Positions 1 to 15,860 of a DNA stretch of 64,000 nt are shown piece after piece. Every line of letters starts with the position of its first letter. The first letter of the stretch is position 1. The stretch lies in contig NW_026111655.1 of NCBI RefSeq assembly GCF_024679095.1, positions 144,001-208,000 on the forward strand, read 5' to 3'. The DNA comes from Eriocheir sinensis. Taxonomy: Eukaryota; Arthropoda; Malacostraca; Decapoda; Varunidae. Position numbers and translations under genes: made by a program. The notes beneath the pieces are model-generated. The model saw only the letters and a program-made list of their open reading frames with translations. It ran no database searches and was not told the origin of the DNA.

Positions 1-281
1 AGGAGAGAGAAGGTGGAGGAGGAAGATAACTATCTGGGATAAGAAAATGCGAACGAAAAGAGAAGCAAGAAGAGGAGGAATTACAATGAAGTACAGGAGG
101 CGAAAACATTTTTGGAGGAGGAAGAAGAGGAGCAGGGGAGAAGGAAGAGTAATCAACAGTGGAAAGATGAGTAAATAAGTAAATGGAATATAGACACAAC
201 AAATTAAAGAATTGTTAGACATTGCAAGTAAAAAGGGAAGGAAGCGGATAATGAATAGATAAACAAAGTAAACAAAAGGGA
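1..281. other. Purine-rich stretch, no gene seen
   Basis: The plus strand is mostly A and G with no convincing reading frame, splice pattern or repeat unit. It ends where the first SINE begins. Confidence 0.6.
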
Positions 282-540
282 GGCGGTTGCTGAACGGATA
301 GCGGGACGGCCCCGCGTTCAGGAGGACGCGAGTTCAATCCCCGACCGGTGCCACCAAGCTGGGATTTTTCAGCCGCCGCCGAGTGGCTTAAAACTACCCA
401 CATGCTGTCCAGAAGACCACCTATCAACCCGGACTCTAGATTCTGGGATTAAAGATGAGCTCCGGGAGGGCAGCATGAGCCAATGCAAGATGGCGCCACT
501 ATAAACACTCGCTTACGCCAGAACGGGCTGGGCCGACGAC
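282..540 (+). mobile_element. tRNA-derived SINE, family A, copy 1 (3' truncated)
   Basis: The head has RNA polymerase III promoter-like boxes: a diverged A box around 285-298 (GGTTGCTGAACGGA) and a good B box at 331-341 (AGTTCAATCCC). The body is nearly identical to plus-strand 33454-33700 and to the reverse complement of 31915-32146, with only scattered substitutions, so the family is fairly young. After about 540 the homology stops, and the tail present in the other copies (CCTACCGGCGCAATAGG followed by poly-A) is missing. I see the repeat copies and boxes directly; the SINE identity follows from tRNA-like head, short length and A-rich tail. Confidence 0.8.
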
Positions 541-797
541 TCACTACCAGAGGCAGTTTATAAACACTTACGTGCAGATATGGAACCGTCTCCTTGCGTC
601 CGGTCAGCTGCCTCAGCAGTTCACACACTGGCAACAATATAAACTGTTTGTGAACCAGGGTCTGAACAATTTGTGAAAAGGTTAGGCTTTCACATAGGGG
701 ATACCAACTATGTTCCCTTTAGCCTAGAAACTAGTGCCGCTATATAATGTAATGTTATAGGTACTAGGCCCTGATGTAAGTAAGTGTCTGTGTAAAA

Positions 798-978
<181 letters not shown>

Positions 979-982
979 GGAG

Positions 983-1838
983 AAGGAGGAGGACGAGGAA
1001 AAGAAATCAAAGAAAAAGGAATTGAAAAGGGAAAAGAGAAACGAAGAGAGGAAAAGAGAAAAGAGGAGAAGGGGAGAGAGAAGAGACGGAATTAGAAAGA
1101 AGATGAGAAAAGGCAGGGAATTAATCTGAGGGGAAAACAGATAAACGAAACCGGATAAAAGGAAACAAGAGGGAGAGGAGCAAAAGTAAAATAAAATAAG
1201 GATAATACTGGAACCGAATAGGAATGAAAGAATGAAGAAAAAATCAACACAACAACAAAACGAAGATTAATAAATATATATATAAAAAAAAACAGAAAGA
1301 TATGAATAACACGAAAAAATGAAATGATAGAGAAAAGTTGTGTACGGCAGTTGAGAAAAGTATAGGAAGAAAAAATAAATAAAAAGAGATGAAAAAAAGA
1401 CAAAGAGGAAGGAAGAGGAAACGTGTGCTAGAGACAGACAGACAGACGGATAACTGGGGAGACGGGAGGAGGAGGCAAAACGGGGACTAAAAAAGAATAC
1501 ACAAACAAAACGAGGGAGACGGAAGCGAAGATAAGAGAAATCGAAAAAGAAAAATACAAACAGAAAAACATTTGAGGAAGGAGAAGGGAAAAAGAACGAC
1601 GGTGAAACAGGAGGAGGAGGAGGAGGAGGAGGAGGAGGAGGAGGAGGAGGAGGAGGAGGAGGAAGGAAGAAAGAAAAAAGAAGAAAGATAATTATAAGAG
1701 TATCGGAATATGGAAAAAATGTAAGAGAAAAAAAAGGAAAGAGCGGGCAGAGGGAGGAAGAGAAAATATAAAAAAATAAACATGAAATAGAAAACAAGAT
1801 CAAAGGGACAAAGGGTAAATGAAAACTGGTATGGTAAG

Positions 1839-1881
<43 letters not shown>

Positions 1882-2394
1882 CAACAACAACAACAACAAC
1901 GAGGAGATATAAAAGCGATAATAGAAAGTATAAAACAAATAATAATAAGGAAGACGTACATAACAAACCAGGAAGTCAAGATAAGGGAATAAACCAATGG
2001 AATTAACACGTGCGATGATAATTAAGGAAGCAATAGACAACAGAAGAATGCGTGATAAAGGTCATAAATATATATAAACACGGTAATAAGGGAGATCAGG
2101 CGTGAGGAAAGGGAGAGAGAAAGGGAGGAATAGAAGGAGTTAGAGGTGGTGAATGAAGTAGTAGTAATAGCAGAAGACCAGAAACAAGAACAAGAACACC
2201 AGGAACAAGAATAAGAACCAGAATAAGAAGAAAACAAGAAAATGAATAATTACATGAACACAAATAAATGGAAGGGGATGAAGGAGTAAACAGAATACAG
2301 AGAGAAAGACGACGACTAAAATGAAGAAGGAAATGGTTATACACTATCTGAAATTAGGCTTTCTATGAACAGATTTTAAACATGCAAATCAAAC
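983..2394. other. Purine-rich domain with (GGA)n and (CA)n(CAA)n
   Basis: About 1.4 kb in which the plus strand is overwhelmingly A/G. It contains (GGA)n at 1610-1663 and (CA)n running into (CAA)n at 1840-1900. The apparent minus-strand frames are Phe/Leu/Ser-rich low complexity produced by the base composition, not proteins. Confidence 0.7.
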
Positions 2395-2614
2395 CTTAGG
2401 CCCATACTCTCAAACATTTCGAGGCTGACATACAAATTCAAGGATAAGGCTTTCGTAGAGCTTGTGGTAATGTTTCCGTAGGTAGTTTTATGCTCCTAGT
2501 GACAATGTGACAAGGCTTCTGCACCATGAATGTGAACACACACTCATGAGAACCCGACTAATCCTCTTTGTGGACTTTGGAAAGAGTTGTGAGAGCAGAA
2601 AGCGTCTGAGAATA
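2395..2614 (-). mobile_element. MITE-like dispersed repeat, copy 1
   Basis: Read on the minus strand, this starts TATTCTCAGACGCTTTC and ends near ...GAGTATGGGCCTAAGG, so its two ends are roughly inverted copies of each other. It aligns along its length with 15275-15495 (+), 18249-18473 (+) and 20478-20686 (-). Shared landmarks are the CAGACGCTT start, a central AGG(G)TCAT/GCATAAAACTACC block and CTACGAAAGCCTT. It has no reading frame. A short non-autonomous DNA transposon is inferred; no clean target duplication was identified. Confidence 0.65.
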
Positions 2615-3362
2615 AAAGAAAAACACTTAGATAATCAATAAGAGGAGAGAATAATACTAGTGAGTGATAGTAAATGAACAATGAAAACAACAAGGAAAGA
2701 ACGGAAAAAAAAGAAGGTAACGATAATGTAGTAATAATAAGAACAAAAAGCAAAACAACTAGAAAATAAAAGAAAAAAAACAGGACAATAATAATGAAAG
2801 TGATGAAAATAAGAACAATAACAAGAACAACACCAACCTTCACGATCAAACAAACAAGTGGCGTGATAGAAAAAGTTACGGAAAAGTGAAGGAAGGAAAA
2901 CAAGAACGGGAACAGAAACAGGGAGGGAAGAAAAAACAAGCGAATGATATGGTAACAAAAATAACAGTAAGAACAAACAGCACCGCCACAAACACAAAGC
3001 AGCCGTCGTGGGGGCAATCAGGAAGAACATCCTGTACAGACTTGTCCAGGGCCGAGTCAGGAGGCACGGAGGGATTCAGTTAAGCGTAAAACCTTATTGT
3101 GTTGTAAAATTATCTTCGCGGAATTATTGTCGGGGTAGTTACAACGCGGGAGGCCGGCACAGACATACTTACACACACACACACATCGTTACATAAACAC
3201 ATACACACATACACACGTCCCAGGTTGTCAAGTGTTCGGAGTTTACGTGCGGCAAGGAACACACACCAAACATACATTTTAAGGACATGAAACATATAAA
3301 TGGGTTCATACATTTATACACACACACACACACACTACTTATCATGGTGACAGTCTGACAGA
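2615..3362. other. No gene recognised
   Basis: A-rich to mixed sequence with short CA runs near 3170-3215 and 3320-3335. The open frames here are short, low-complexity or hydrophobic by composition, and match no family I know. Confidence 0.5.
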
Positions 3363-4784
<1,422 letters not shown>

Positions 4785-4789
<5 letters not shown>

Positions 4790-5463
4790 GCACAAAGACA
4801 CACATACACACACAGACTTCCCCGTCTTATTTCACATACCCATTCACTGAAGGGGATGAAGGGGGAGGGGGAGGTAGTAAGGAGAGGAGGGGATGGGAAC
4901 AGGGAGATGGGGGAAGAGGGGATTGGCAGTGGAATGGTGAGGGGAATGAAGGAAATATGTGGAAAATTGGTTAGAGAAGGGAGGGAAAAAATGACTTTAA
5001 TAAGGAGCATGAGAAACACGAGAAATATAGGAAGAGGAGGAGGAAGACGTAAAGCAGGAAAAGGAAGAAAGAAAGCCACATAAAAAGATGTAGCAAAAGA
5101 AGACCAGGAGAAGGATGAGAAACAGGAGGAAGAGAAGAGAAAGAATGGAAATGAAAGTAAGAAAAAAGAAAGAAGAAAAGATGAAGATCCAAATTACATG
5201 CAAACTGAAAAGAAACAAGAGGAAGAGAAAAAAAAGACATGAAAAGAAGAAGCGGCAAAAGGACAAGAAAAAAGGGAGAAAGAGGAAAACATGGAAATGC
5301 GGATGACAAGCAGGCATAGGTGTGAGATTACTTCCTTCTGGCCCTGCCCTTCACCCCCAACAGAAAAGGCGGTAAAAAGATATATACAAAAATAAAATAA
5401 AAACAGAATCAAGAAGAAAAATAATTATCAGGCTTTTCAGAGCGCGAGAGAAATTCAGGTCAA

Positions 5464-5465
<2 letters not shown>
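4785..5465. other. Purine-rich domain
   Basis: From about 4855 to 5290 the plus strand is nearly all A/G (GGAGGGGGAGG, AAGAAGAAA and similar). The Lys/Arg/Glu frames on one strand and Phe/Leu/Ser frames on the other follow from composition. No gene seen. Confidence 0.65.
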
Positions 5466-5507
<42 letters not shown>

Positions 5508-5528
5508 CAACAACAACAACAACAACAA
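5466..5528 (+). repeat. (CA)n-(CAA)n compound microsatellite
   Basis: (CA)n at 5466-5506 grades into (CAA)n, the same CA-to-CAA transition seen at 1840-1900. The next ~385 bp to 5914 show no gene or larger repeat. Confidence 0.9.
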
Positions 5529-5911
5529 AAAAAAAAAATCTAGCATTTCTATCACACACGCACTATGACACACGCAATCTATACCGCACGCACTTTAAAA
5601 AAACGCACGCAACAACTTATTCGATATCATAAAACCCAATCTAACAGCAATCAATCTTTCGCACACATTATTACAAACGCACTCAACCACACGTACTCCC
5701 CCCCTCCCACCCTCATTCACTCACTCCCTCACTGTCTCACTCTCAACGTTCTGTCGAAGGCGATGCTGTCACGAGACCTTTCACGTCTCTCATTTCGAAC
5801 GACTTTCCTTATTTTCAAGCTATTTTTTCATTTTTTTTCTGCGTCTCTGTCCAAGTGTTGAAAGGTGAGGAAAGTGGACGGCAATTCGCTCCTATTTTTA
5901 ATTCTTACATC

Positions 5912-6298
<387 letters not shown>

Positions 6299-6369
6299 TA
6301 TAAAATATAACGGGGAAATGCGACAAATTCTCTCTCCTGAACGATCTCGTGAAAGGAAGCTGAGTGCTA

Positions 6370-6672
6370 ATAACAGCAGCAGGAGGAGGAGGAAACATGG
6401 AAACATGGAAATGCAGGCAACAGAAAGCCTATTGGCTCATTACGAGGTTGCCCGCTTTGGTGATTTAATCTGCTCGACAGCCACTTGGGGCCTGGGGAGC
6501 AGATGAAAGCACCTCGATACTGAGGAGCAGATGAAAGCTCCTCAATATTCAATTTACTCCCGACGCAGCGAAGTGACGGTCGATTCTACATTTGAAGGAG
6601 TTGATGGTATTCGCATTTGCTACTTCTGAAGGAAGATTGTTCCAGTGGCGGATGACTCGGTTTGAAAGGAGG
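6370..6672 (-). mobile_element. CR1-like LINE 3' end, second copy
   Basis: On the minus strand this repeats the last ~35 codons and the 3' UTR of the LINE at 6711-8190, including the C-terminal VIRHWNNLPSEV motif and the tail TTTCCATGTTTCC followed by a TCC-type run. Its upstream end is cut at the (GGA)n of 6673-6710. It has two copies (6497-6552) of the 28-bp UTR repeat that is present four times in the neighbour. Confidence 0.75.
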
Positions 6673-6800
6673 GAGGAGGAGGAGGAGGAGGAGGAGGAGG
6701 AGGAGGAGGAAAAATGGAAACATGGAAATGCAGGCAACAGAAAGCCTATTGGCTCATTACGAGGTTGCCCGGTGATTTAATCTGCTCAACAGCCACTGGG

Positions 6801-6912
6801 GAGCAGATGAAAGCACCTCGACATTGAGGAGCAGATGAAAGCACCTCGATATTGACGAGCAGATGAAAGCACCTCGATATTGACGAGCAGATGAAAGCAC
6901 CTCAATATTCAG
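6801..6912 (+). repeat. 28-bp tandem repeat x4 in LINE 3' UTR
   Basis: Four head-to-tail units of GAGCAGATGAAAGCACCTCG plus ATATTGAC, the first and last slightly diverged. The sister copy has two units at 6497-6552, so the array changed length after or between insertions. Confidence 0.92.
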
Positions 6913-6913
6913 T

Positions 6914-7372
6914 TTACTCCCGACGGTCGATTCTATATTTGAAGGATTTGATAGTATTCGCATTTACTACTTCTGAAGGAAGATTGTTCCAGTGACGGAT
7001 GACTCGGTTTGAAAAGAAACTCCTTCCGATGTCTGTGTTACATCGACTAGACTGAATGGGTAAATTATTATTTCTAGTTCTTAGGTTGGTTTGCAGTTCA
7101 AAGAATTTGGAGTAATCGACGTTATTGAATTTTTTCAGATACTTGAAGACTTGAATCATATCCCCTCGTAGGCGTCTTTTATCCAATGTAAAGAGATTGA
7201 GTCGCTTGAGTCGTTCCTCGTGCGGTTGAGCCCTTAAGGTTGGTATCATTTTCGTGGCGCGTCGCTGAATCCTTTCCAGTAAATCAATGTCCTTTCTGTA
7301 ATTAGGAGACCAGAACTGTACTGCATACTCGACGTGCGGTCTTACTATGGAAATACACAAGGATAGCATCAC
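6914..7372 (-). pseudogene. LINE ORF2 C-terminal region (dead)
   Basis: 152 codons homologous to the last third of ORF2 at 52100-52586: [46 protein letters not shown] and SNRVIRHWNNLPSEVVNAN. The join to the RT segment at 7545 is out of frame over about 170 bp (7373-7544). The function of this conserved C-terminal region in CR1-type elements is not something the sequence reveals. Confidence 0.85.
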
Positions 7373-7544
7373 GTCTGGCGTTTAACACTCGAAGTTCCTC
7401 GCTTTTTTACAGTGATTCGCGTGTTTCAGGTCACTGCTGATAGTGCATCGCTTGCAGAGGTCTCCCATTCATGATGTGTGTGTGGTTACTATTTCTGGAC
7501 CCAATGTGCATGACTTTGCATTTGTCAACATTAAAGGACATTTG

Positions 7545-8102
7545 CTATTTTTCCGACCATTCGATAATGTGACTGAGGTCTTTCTGAATAATTTCGCAGT
7601 CGGTCTTTGTGAGGGCCTTTCCCCCCACCTTGGTGTCATCATCAAATTTCGATGTTGTGGATTTCAGTCCTGATTCGAGGTCGTTGATATATATGATGAA
7701 GAGAATGGGTCCCAGCACTGACCCTTGAGGAGCTCCACTAGTGACTGGAAGCCATTCGGAAGGCTGTCCGTTGAGAAGTACTCGTTGTTTTCTGTCGGTG
7801 AGCCAATCTCTTATCCACGCGATCAGATTGGCTCCAATGCCCGCCGAGTGCAGTTTCTTAAGGAGTTGCTCGTGCGGTAGCTTGTCGAAGGCTTTCTGAA
7901 AGTCCAGGTATATAACATCATTGGGGACGTGGGCATCCCAGTTCTTATATATACCTTGGCAGAGGTCTAATAAATTCGTTAGGCAGGAGCGCTTGTTTCT
8001 GAAGCCATGCTGGGTGTCGGCGATTACATTATTGTCTTCTAGAAACTTAACAGGTTTGTCTCTACAAATCTTTTGGAGTATTTTTCCTGCCACTGATGTC
8101 AA
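7545..8102 (-). pseudogene. LINE reverse transcriptase, palm region (dead)
   Basis: A 185-codon open segment carries the RT blocks in order: TQHGFRNKRS (residues ~30-39), YLDFQKAFDK (~65-74), TSGAPQGSVLGP (~121-132) and the catalytic box at ~153-157. That box reads FDDDTK, where related copies in this window have FADDTK; the two catalytic aspartates remain. The frame actually continues upstream to ~8190 through NYRPISLTSVAGK. Downstream it meets a stop directly after IIEWSEK, although the expected QMSFNVDKCKVMHIG follows in frame. These are degenerate remains of a polymerase that copies LINE RNA at the nicked target site. Confidence 0.85.
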
Positions 8103-8190
8103 ACTTATGGGCCTGTAGTTTAATGCAACGCTTTTGTCTACTTTTTTTTTAAATCGGTGTTACGTTCGCCATCTTCCAGTCTTTCGGGAG

Positions 8191-8340
8191 GAGGAGGAGG
8201 AGGAGGAGAGAAGGAAGAAGAGGAGAGAATGAGGAGGAGGAAACGTGGAAACATTTGAACATGGAAAGGCAGGTAACAGGTAGCATGGCTTATAACGAGT
8301 CTGCCTGCTTGAGTAATTTCCAGAGTTCGTCGGGCCATAA
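8191..8340 (-). mobile_element. Related LINE 3' end fragment
   Basis: After the (GGA)n at 8190-8212, positions 8232-8330 match the tail of element A on the minus strand: GGAGGAAACGTGGAAACAT, the AAGGCAGGTAACAG block and CTTATAACGAG, diverged from 6385-6470. Only UTR is present, so it is the stub of a third, older insertion in the same orientation. Confidence 0.55.
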
Positions 8341-8379
8341 GTGATCTACGGAACAATGACGATAGCACTTGCTCTTAGA

Positions 8380-10176
<1,797 letters not shown>

Positions 10177-10470
10177 GCAGAATCGGATTCAGAAAAAAAC
10201 AGATGAATGCAGAATACAACTTAATCGTAAACGTGCATAAAACAATAATTAAAAGTCAAGGCAAAATATTACAGTAACATTATTTCACAGCTGCCAATAG
10301 AAGACACTTTATTTCTCATTATTTTTTTTTCCTATTCTTTCCAGCTAACAGACTTTCTCAATTTACTATTTCAAGCCTTTCTGTAATGTGTCGCTTTCCT
10401 GTGTGATTTTGCGCCAGCTTATTACTTTACTTTTTTATTGGCTGCCTGGCTCAATTATACTTCTTAGCCT

Positions 10471-11640
<1,170 letters not shown>

Positions 11641-11676
11641 TGTCAGCTCTCTCTCTCTCTCTCTCTCTCTCGATCG

Positions 11677-13412
11677 ATCGAAAGAAAACTTGGGAAATTG
11701 TCAATAACATTTTTGGGAAAACTAATCACCAGCCTCCTACTTCTATTACTTTTGCCGAGGAAACATTATCAACAAATACTGAGATAGCAGAGTCGTTTAA
11801 TAATTATTTTTGCAATATAGCTAACAATCTTGCCCTAAATGTTCAGCCATCACAGACACCATTTGAGACGTACCTTCCTCCGTCAACACCTTTTCTTTCT
11901 TTATTCGGCCGACAACGTTGCAAGAAATAAATGATGTGAATAGAAATCTTAAAGTATCTAGCCCAGGTCATGATGACACTTATGTAAGAATTTTAAAGAA
12001 ATGTAACAATGTAGTTTCTCCCTTTTTAGAGCATGTCATCAATAGATCGTTTGAGGAAGGAATATTCCCTAAAAACTTCAAATAGCTCAAGTTGTGCCCA
12101 TACATAAGAAAGGGGATACAAGCTCTTGCTCTAATCACAGACCGGTCTTAATTCTATCTTGTTTCAGCAAAGTCTTCCTAAAAATCATGGCAACAAGATT
12201 AATGGACTATTTAAGTGAACATTCGTTATTGTCAAACCATCAGTATGGCTTCAGACCCAAATATAATACAGAATTAGCAATTAATAAGTTATGTCATAAC
12301 ATTTACAACAGTATGGATGGCAAGCATTATCAAATAACATTTTTTGTGATTTCTCTAAAGCTTTTGATACCATACATCATCCCGTTTTATTAAAAAAGCT
12401 TGAAGTTTATGGAATCAGAGGAAAAACTAATGAATGGTTTAAAAGCTATTTAAGTAATAGACAACAGTACACAGTATTTAGTAAAGCATTGTCATCTCAT
12501 AATAAAGTTAATTTTGACGTACCACAAGGTTCCATTCTTGGACCATTATTGTTTTTATTATATATTAATGATATTACACGAAGCACAAATATATTAAATT
12601 TCTTACTTTATGCAGATGATACTATATTATTCCTTTCAGGATCTGATATAAAGGCAGTAAATCAGAAACTAATTACTGTTGCAAACTGGATTAAAAGTAA
12701 TAAACTTACACTTAATATTGATAAAACCAGTTTTATGGTATCGCATCCCTTAATGTCATACACTCCCAATTTAATGATTATTATTAACAACATACTCATA
12801 AAGCAGGTCAATGAAGTTAAGTTTTTAGGGGTTACTTTAGATAATTTATTGAAATGGAACTCGCACATAGACACCAAAAAGACAAAATTAAGAAGAATAT
12901 GTGGAATTATGTACAGGACCAGGAATTACATGAACACTGAATCTCGCAAACAAATTTATTTGTCGCTGGTTTATCCACACTTACTTTACTGTTATGCACT
13001 ATGGGGAGGTGCTTATGTAACTTTTATTAATGGTCTTTTTGTTGAGCAAAAAAAACTTATTAGAGTAATGTTTTATTGCCAAAGGTTTGACCACACTAAC
13101 CCTTGTTTCACAAGCCACAAATTACTAAAACTCCCGGATGTAGTTCACCTGCAATCATGTTAATCTGTATAAGGAGCCCTTCACACATTTCCAGTACATG
13201 AAAATTACTTTATCTCAATAAACCAGAATGAAGGCAGAAATAATAACCTGAGAATCCCTCCCTATAGAACAAATCATGCCCAACAAACTATACAGTTCCG
13301 TGGATCCAAGTGCTGGAATACACTTCCTCAAGTTGTCAAAACATCCACTTCACGAACCATTTTCAAGGATACGTTGAAGAAAATACTCCTGGATAGTTAC
13401 TTTCAAAATTAA
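11677..13412 (+). mobile_element. 5'-truncated, decayed LINE (element B)
   Basis: Homology to non-LTR ORF2 starts immediately after a (CT)n-GATCGATCG tract at 11650-11676, with the pre-RT segment TWEIVNNIFGKTN and ESFNNYFCNIANN, then RT and the C-terminal CWNTLP motif. The stop TAA at 13410-13412 is followed by ~70 bp of UTR and an (ATT)n tract from ~13480. It is much more AT-rich than the other LINEs here and belongs to a different subfamily (LLYADD rather than FADD). Several frameshifts show that it is dead. Confidence 0.85.
12094..13412 (+). pseudogene. Reverse transcriptase of element B (frameshifted)
   Basis: Three frames carry consecutive parts: 12094-12330 (VPIHKKGDTSSCSNHRPV, LSNHQYGFRPKYNTE), a shift near 12330, then 12489-13163 with VPQGSILGPLLFLLYINDI and the catalytic YADDT at residues ~41-45 of that segment, ANWIKSNKLTLNIDKT and NEVKFLGVTLD. 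After another shift the frame at ~13215-13412 ends with RGSKCWNTLPQVVKTSTSR. The order matches Jockey/CR1-type polymerases. The catalytic residues survive but the frame does not. Confidence 0.85.
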
Positions 13413-13479
13413 GTCAGCATTGTATTTAATCATCTTATGTAGTTTTTGCTTTATTTCTATTATTAATGTTATGACTATG

Positions 13480-14453
<974 letters not shown>

Positions 14454-14645
14454 TGGATATGTATATATTTTTTGTTCTTACTATATTTATTAAGTAATAC
14501 TTATATTTCTTGGTACGAGTGGCGGTTGGGCCACAGCACAGTTCTTTAGTACTAATGATTATTTTAGGTCCGTTATAGAGCTTCGGCTCAATGGACCTTG
14601 CCTGTTTATGTAGTAGTGTTTATTTTTCCATGTATTGCAAAGTGG

Positions 14646-14747
<102 letters not shown>

Positions 14748-15274
14748 TCTCTCTCTCTCTCGTATTCTTTTCCATTTTCTCCATCCCTTCCACTTCTCTC
14801 CTCCATAACCATTGTCACCACCACCAACTCTACATAATCCTTTTTCACATTCCCTTACACCTTACACCACCACCCATTTTTTTCCCCTTATATACTTCCC
14901 TTACTTCTTCCCCATCACCACTTCCCCCAACCCTTCCTCTCTCCATCTCCATCTCCCTCCTACCTCGCCTTTTTCTTGAGACACCTTCATGAACTCCTCA
15001 CCTGTCCTCACTTACTCATGGGACAATCACGGAAACTCAAATATGAAACACCTGAAGACCTTCCTGCCTTCCTTCCTTCGCTAGACATTTACGAGAGGGG
15101 AGTTAGCAATATCTATTTTTCTCGGTGATTTGCTTTTATCTCTGGGGCGGCAGTGTTTCAGGGGGTAGAGGTGAGGCCGAGGTGAAATGTAAGGTTAGTG
15201 TGGCCTCTGCAGAGAGGGTTGTGAGTGAAGAAGATAAGTAAAGGCGTGGGGTGCGTGGACTGAGGCTTACTGAG

Positions 15275-15495
15275 GACCGTATTCACAGACGCTTTCGGCT
15301 CTCCCAACAAATATTTCTTTAGGCAACAAAGGGAAGTAGTCGGGTCCTCATGCGTGTTTGTTCGCATTCATGATTTGGGACCCTTGTCAAACTATCACTA
15401 GGCTCATATAACCACCATGGAATACCTACAACAACCTCTACGAAAGCCTTATCAAATGTGGGTGTGTTAAGGTGTTGGAGAATATTGGCCTAAGA
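15275..15495 (+). mobile_element. MITE-like dispersed repeat, copy 2
   Basis: Starts GACCGTATTCACAGACGCTT and ends GAATATTGGCCTAAG; the reverse complement of the end resembles the start. It aligns with 2395-2614 read on the minus strand, including the GTCGGGTCCTCATG block, the central ATTCATG segment and CTCTACGAAAGCCTTATC. Confidence 0.65.
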
Positions 15496-15616
15496 TTAAC
15501 CAAGGCAGTGGATTGATAACGGGTGGAGTGGTGTGTGGGGGTGACGGAGTGGGGCCGAGGGGGTGGTTGTGTGGGGATGGACAGTGGAGTTGGTAGGAGT
15601 TGTTAGTGGTTGGTGT

Positions 15617-15685
15617 GGGTGGGTGGGTGGGTGGGTTGGTAAGGCCTGGCAGGCGTTGGTGTGTTGGTCTGGGTGGGTGGGTGGG
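15617..15685 (+). other. Two G-quadruplex motifs
   Basis: 15617-15636 is five GGG runs separated by single T, and 15671-15685 is GGGTGGGTGGGTGGG. Four G3 tracts with one-base loops is the classic stable intramolecular quadruplex pattern. They lie in a G/T-rich segment (15520-15700) with no gene next to it. Confidence 0.85.
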
Positions 15686-15764
15686 TACTGAGGTGGATGG
15701 GATGCCTGCGGACTCGTGCTATTTTATTGTATTTTATTGTATTTATTTATTTATTCATTTATAT

Positions 15765-15860
15765 ATTTTTTACGTGCTAGGCTATAGCGCCGGTAGGCTT
15801 TTTTTCAGGGGCCTGGTGGTTGGTCCAAGCCCGACATGGCGCAGGCAATAGTGCCGGCAT
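15765..15860 (-). mobile_element. SINE family A, 3'-tail fragment
   Basis: GCGCCGGTAGGCTT, GGTGGTTGGTCCAAG and ATGGCGCAGGC match the tail of the family A copy at 31800-31915 in the same orientation. The tRNA-like head is absent. A T-rich tract just before it (15722-15760) is the expected A-rich tail on the minus strand. Confidence 0.65.

Larger units (their letters stand above)
6711..8190 (-). mobile_element. 5'-truncated CR1-like LINE (element A)
   Basis: Reading from 8190 down to 6711 the element begins inside the reverse transcriptase at DWKMANVTPI, runs through the polymerase palm and the C-terminal WNNLP region, then a 3' UTR with four 28-bp repeats and a TTTCCATGTTTCC tail ending in TCC repeats. 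The start coincides exactly with a (GGA)n tract at 8190-8212 and the end with another at 6673-6710. The family is the one seen intact at 48951-52700, which places it in the CR1 group of non-LTR retrotransposons. Frameshifts and a stop make it inactive. Confidence 0.85.
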
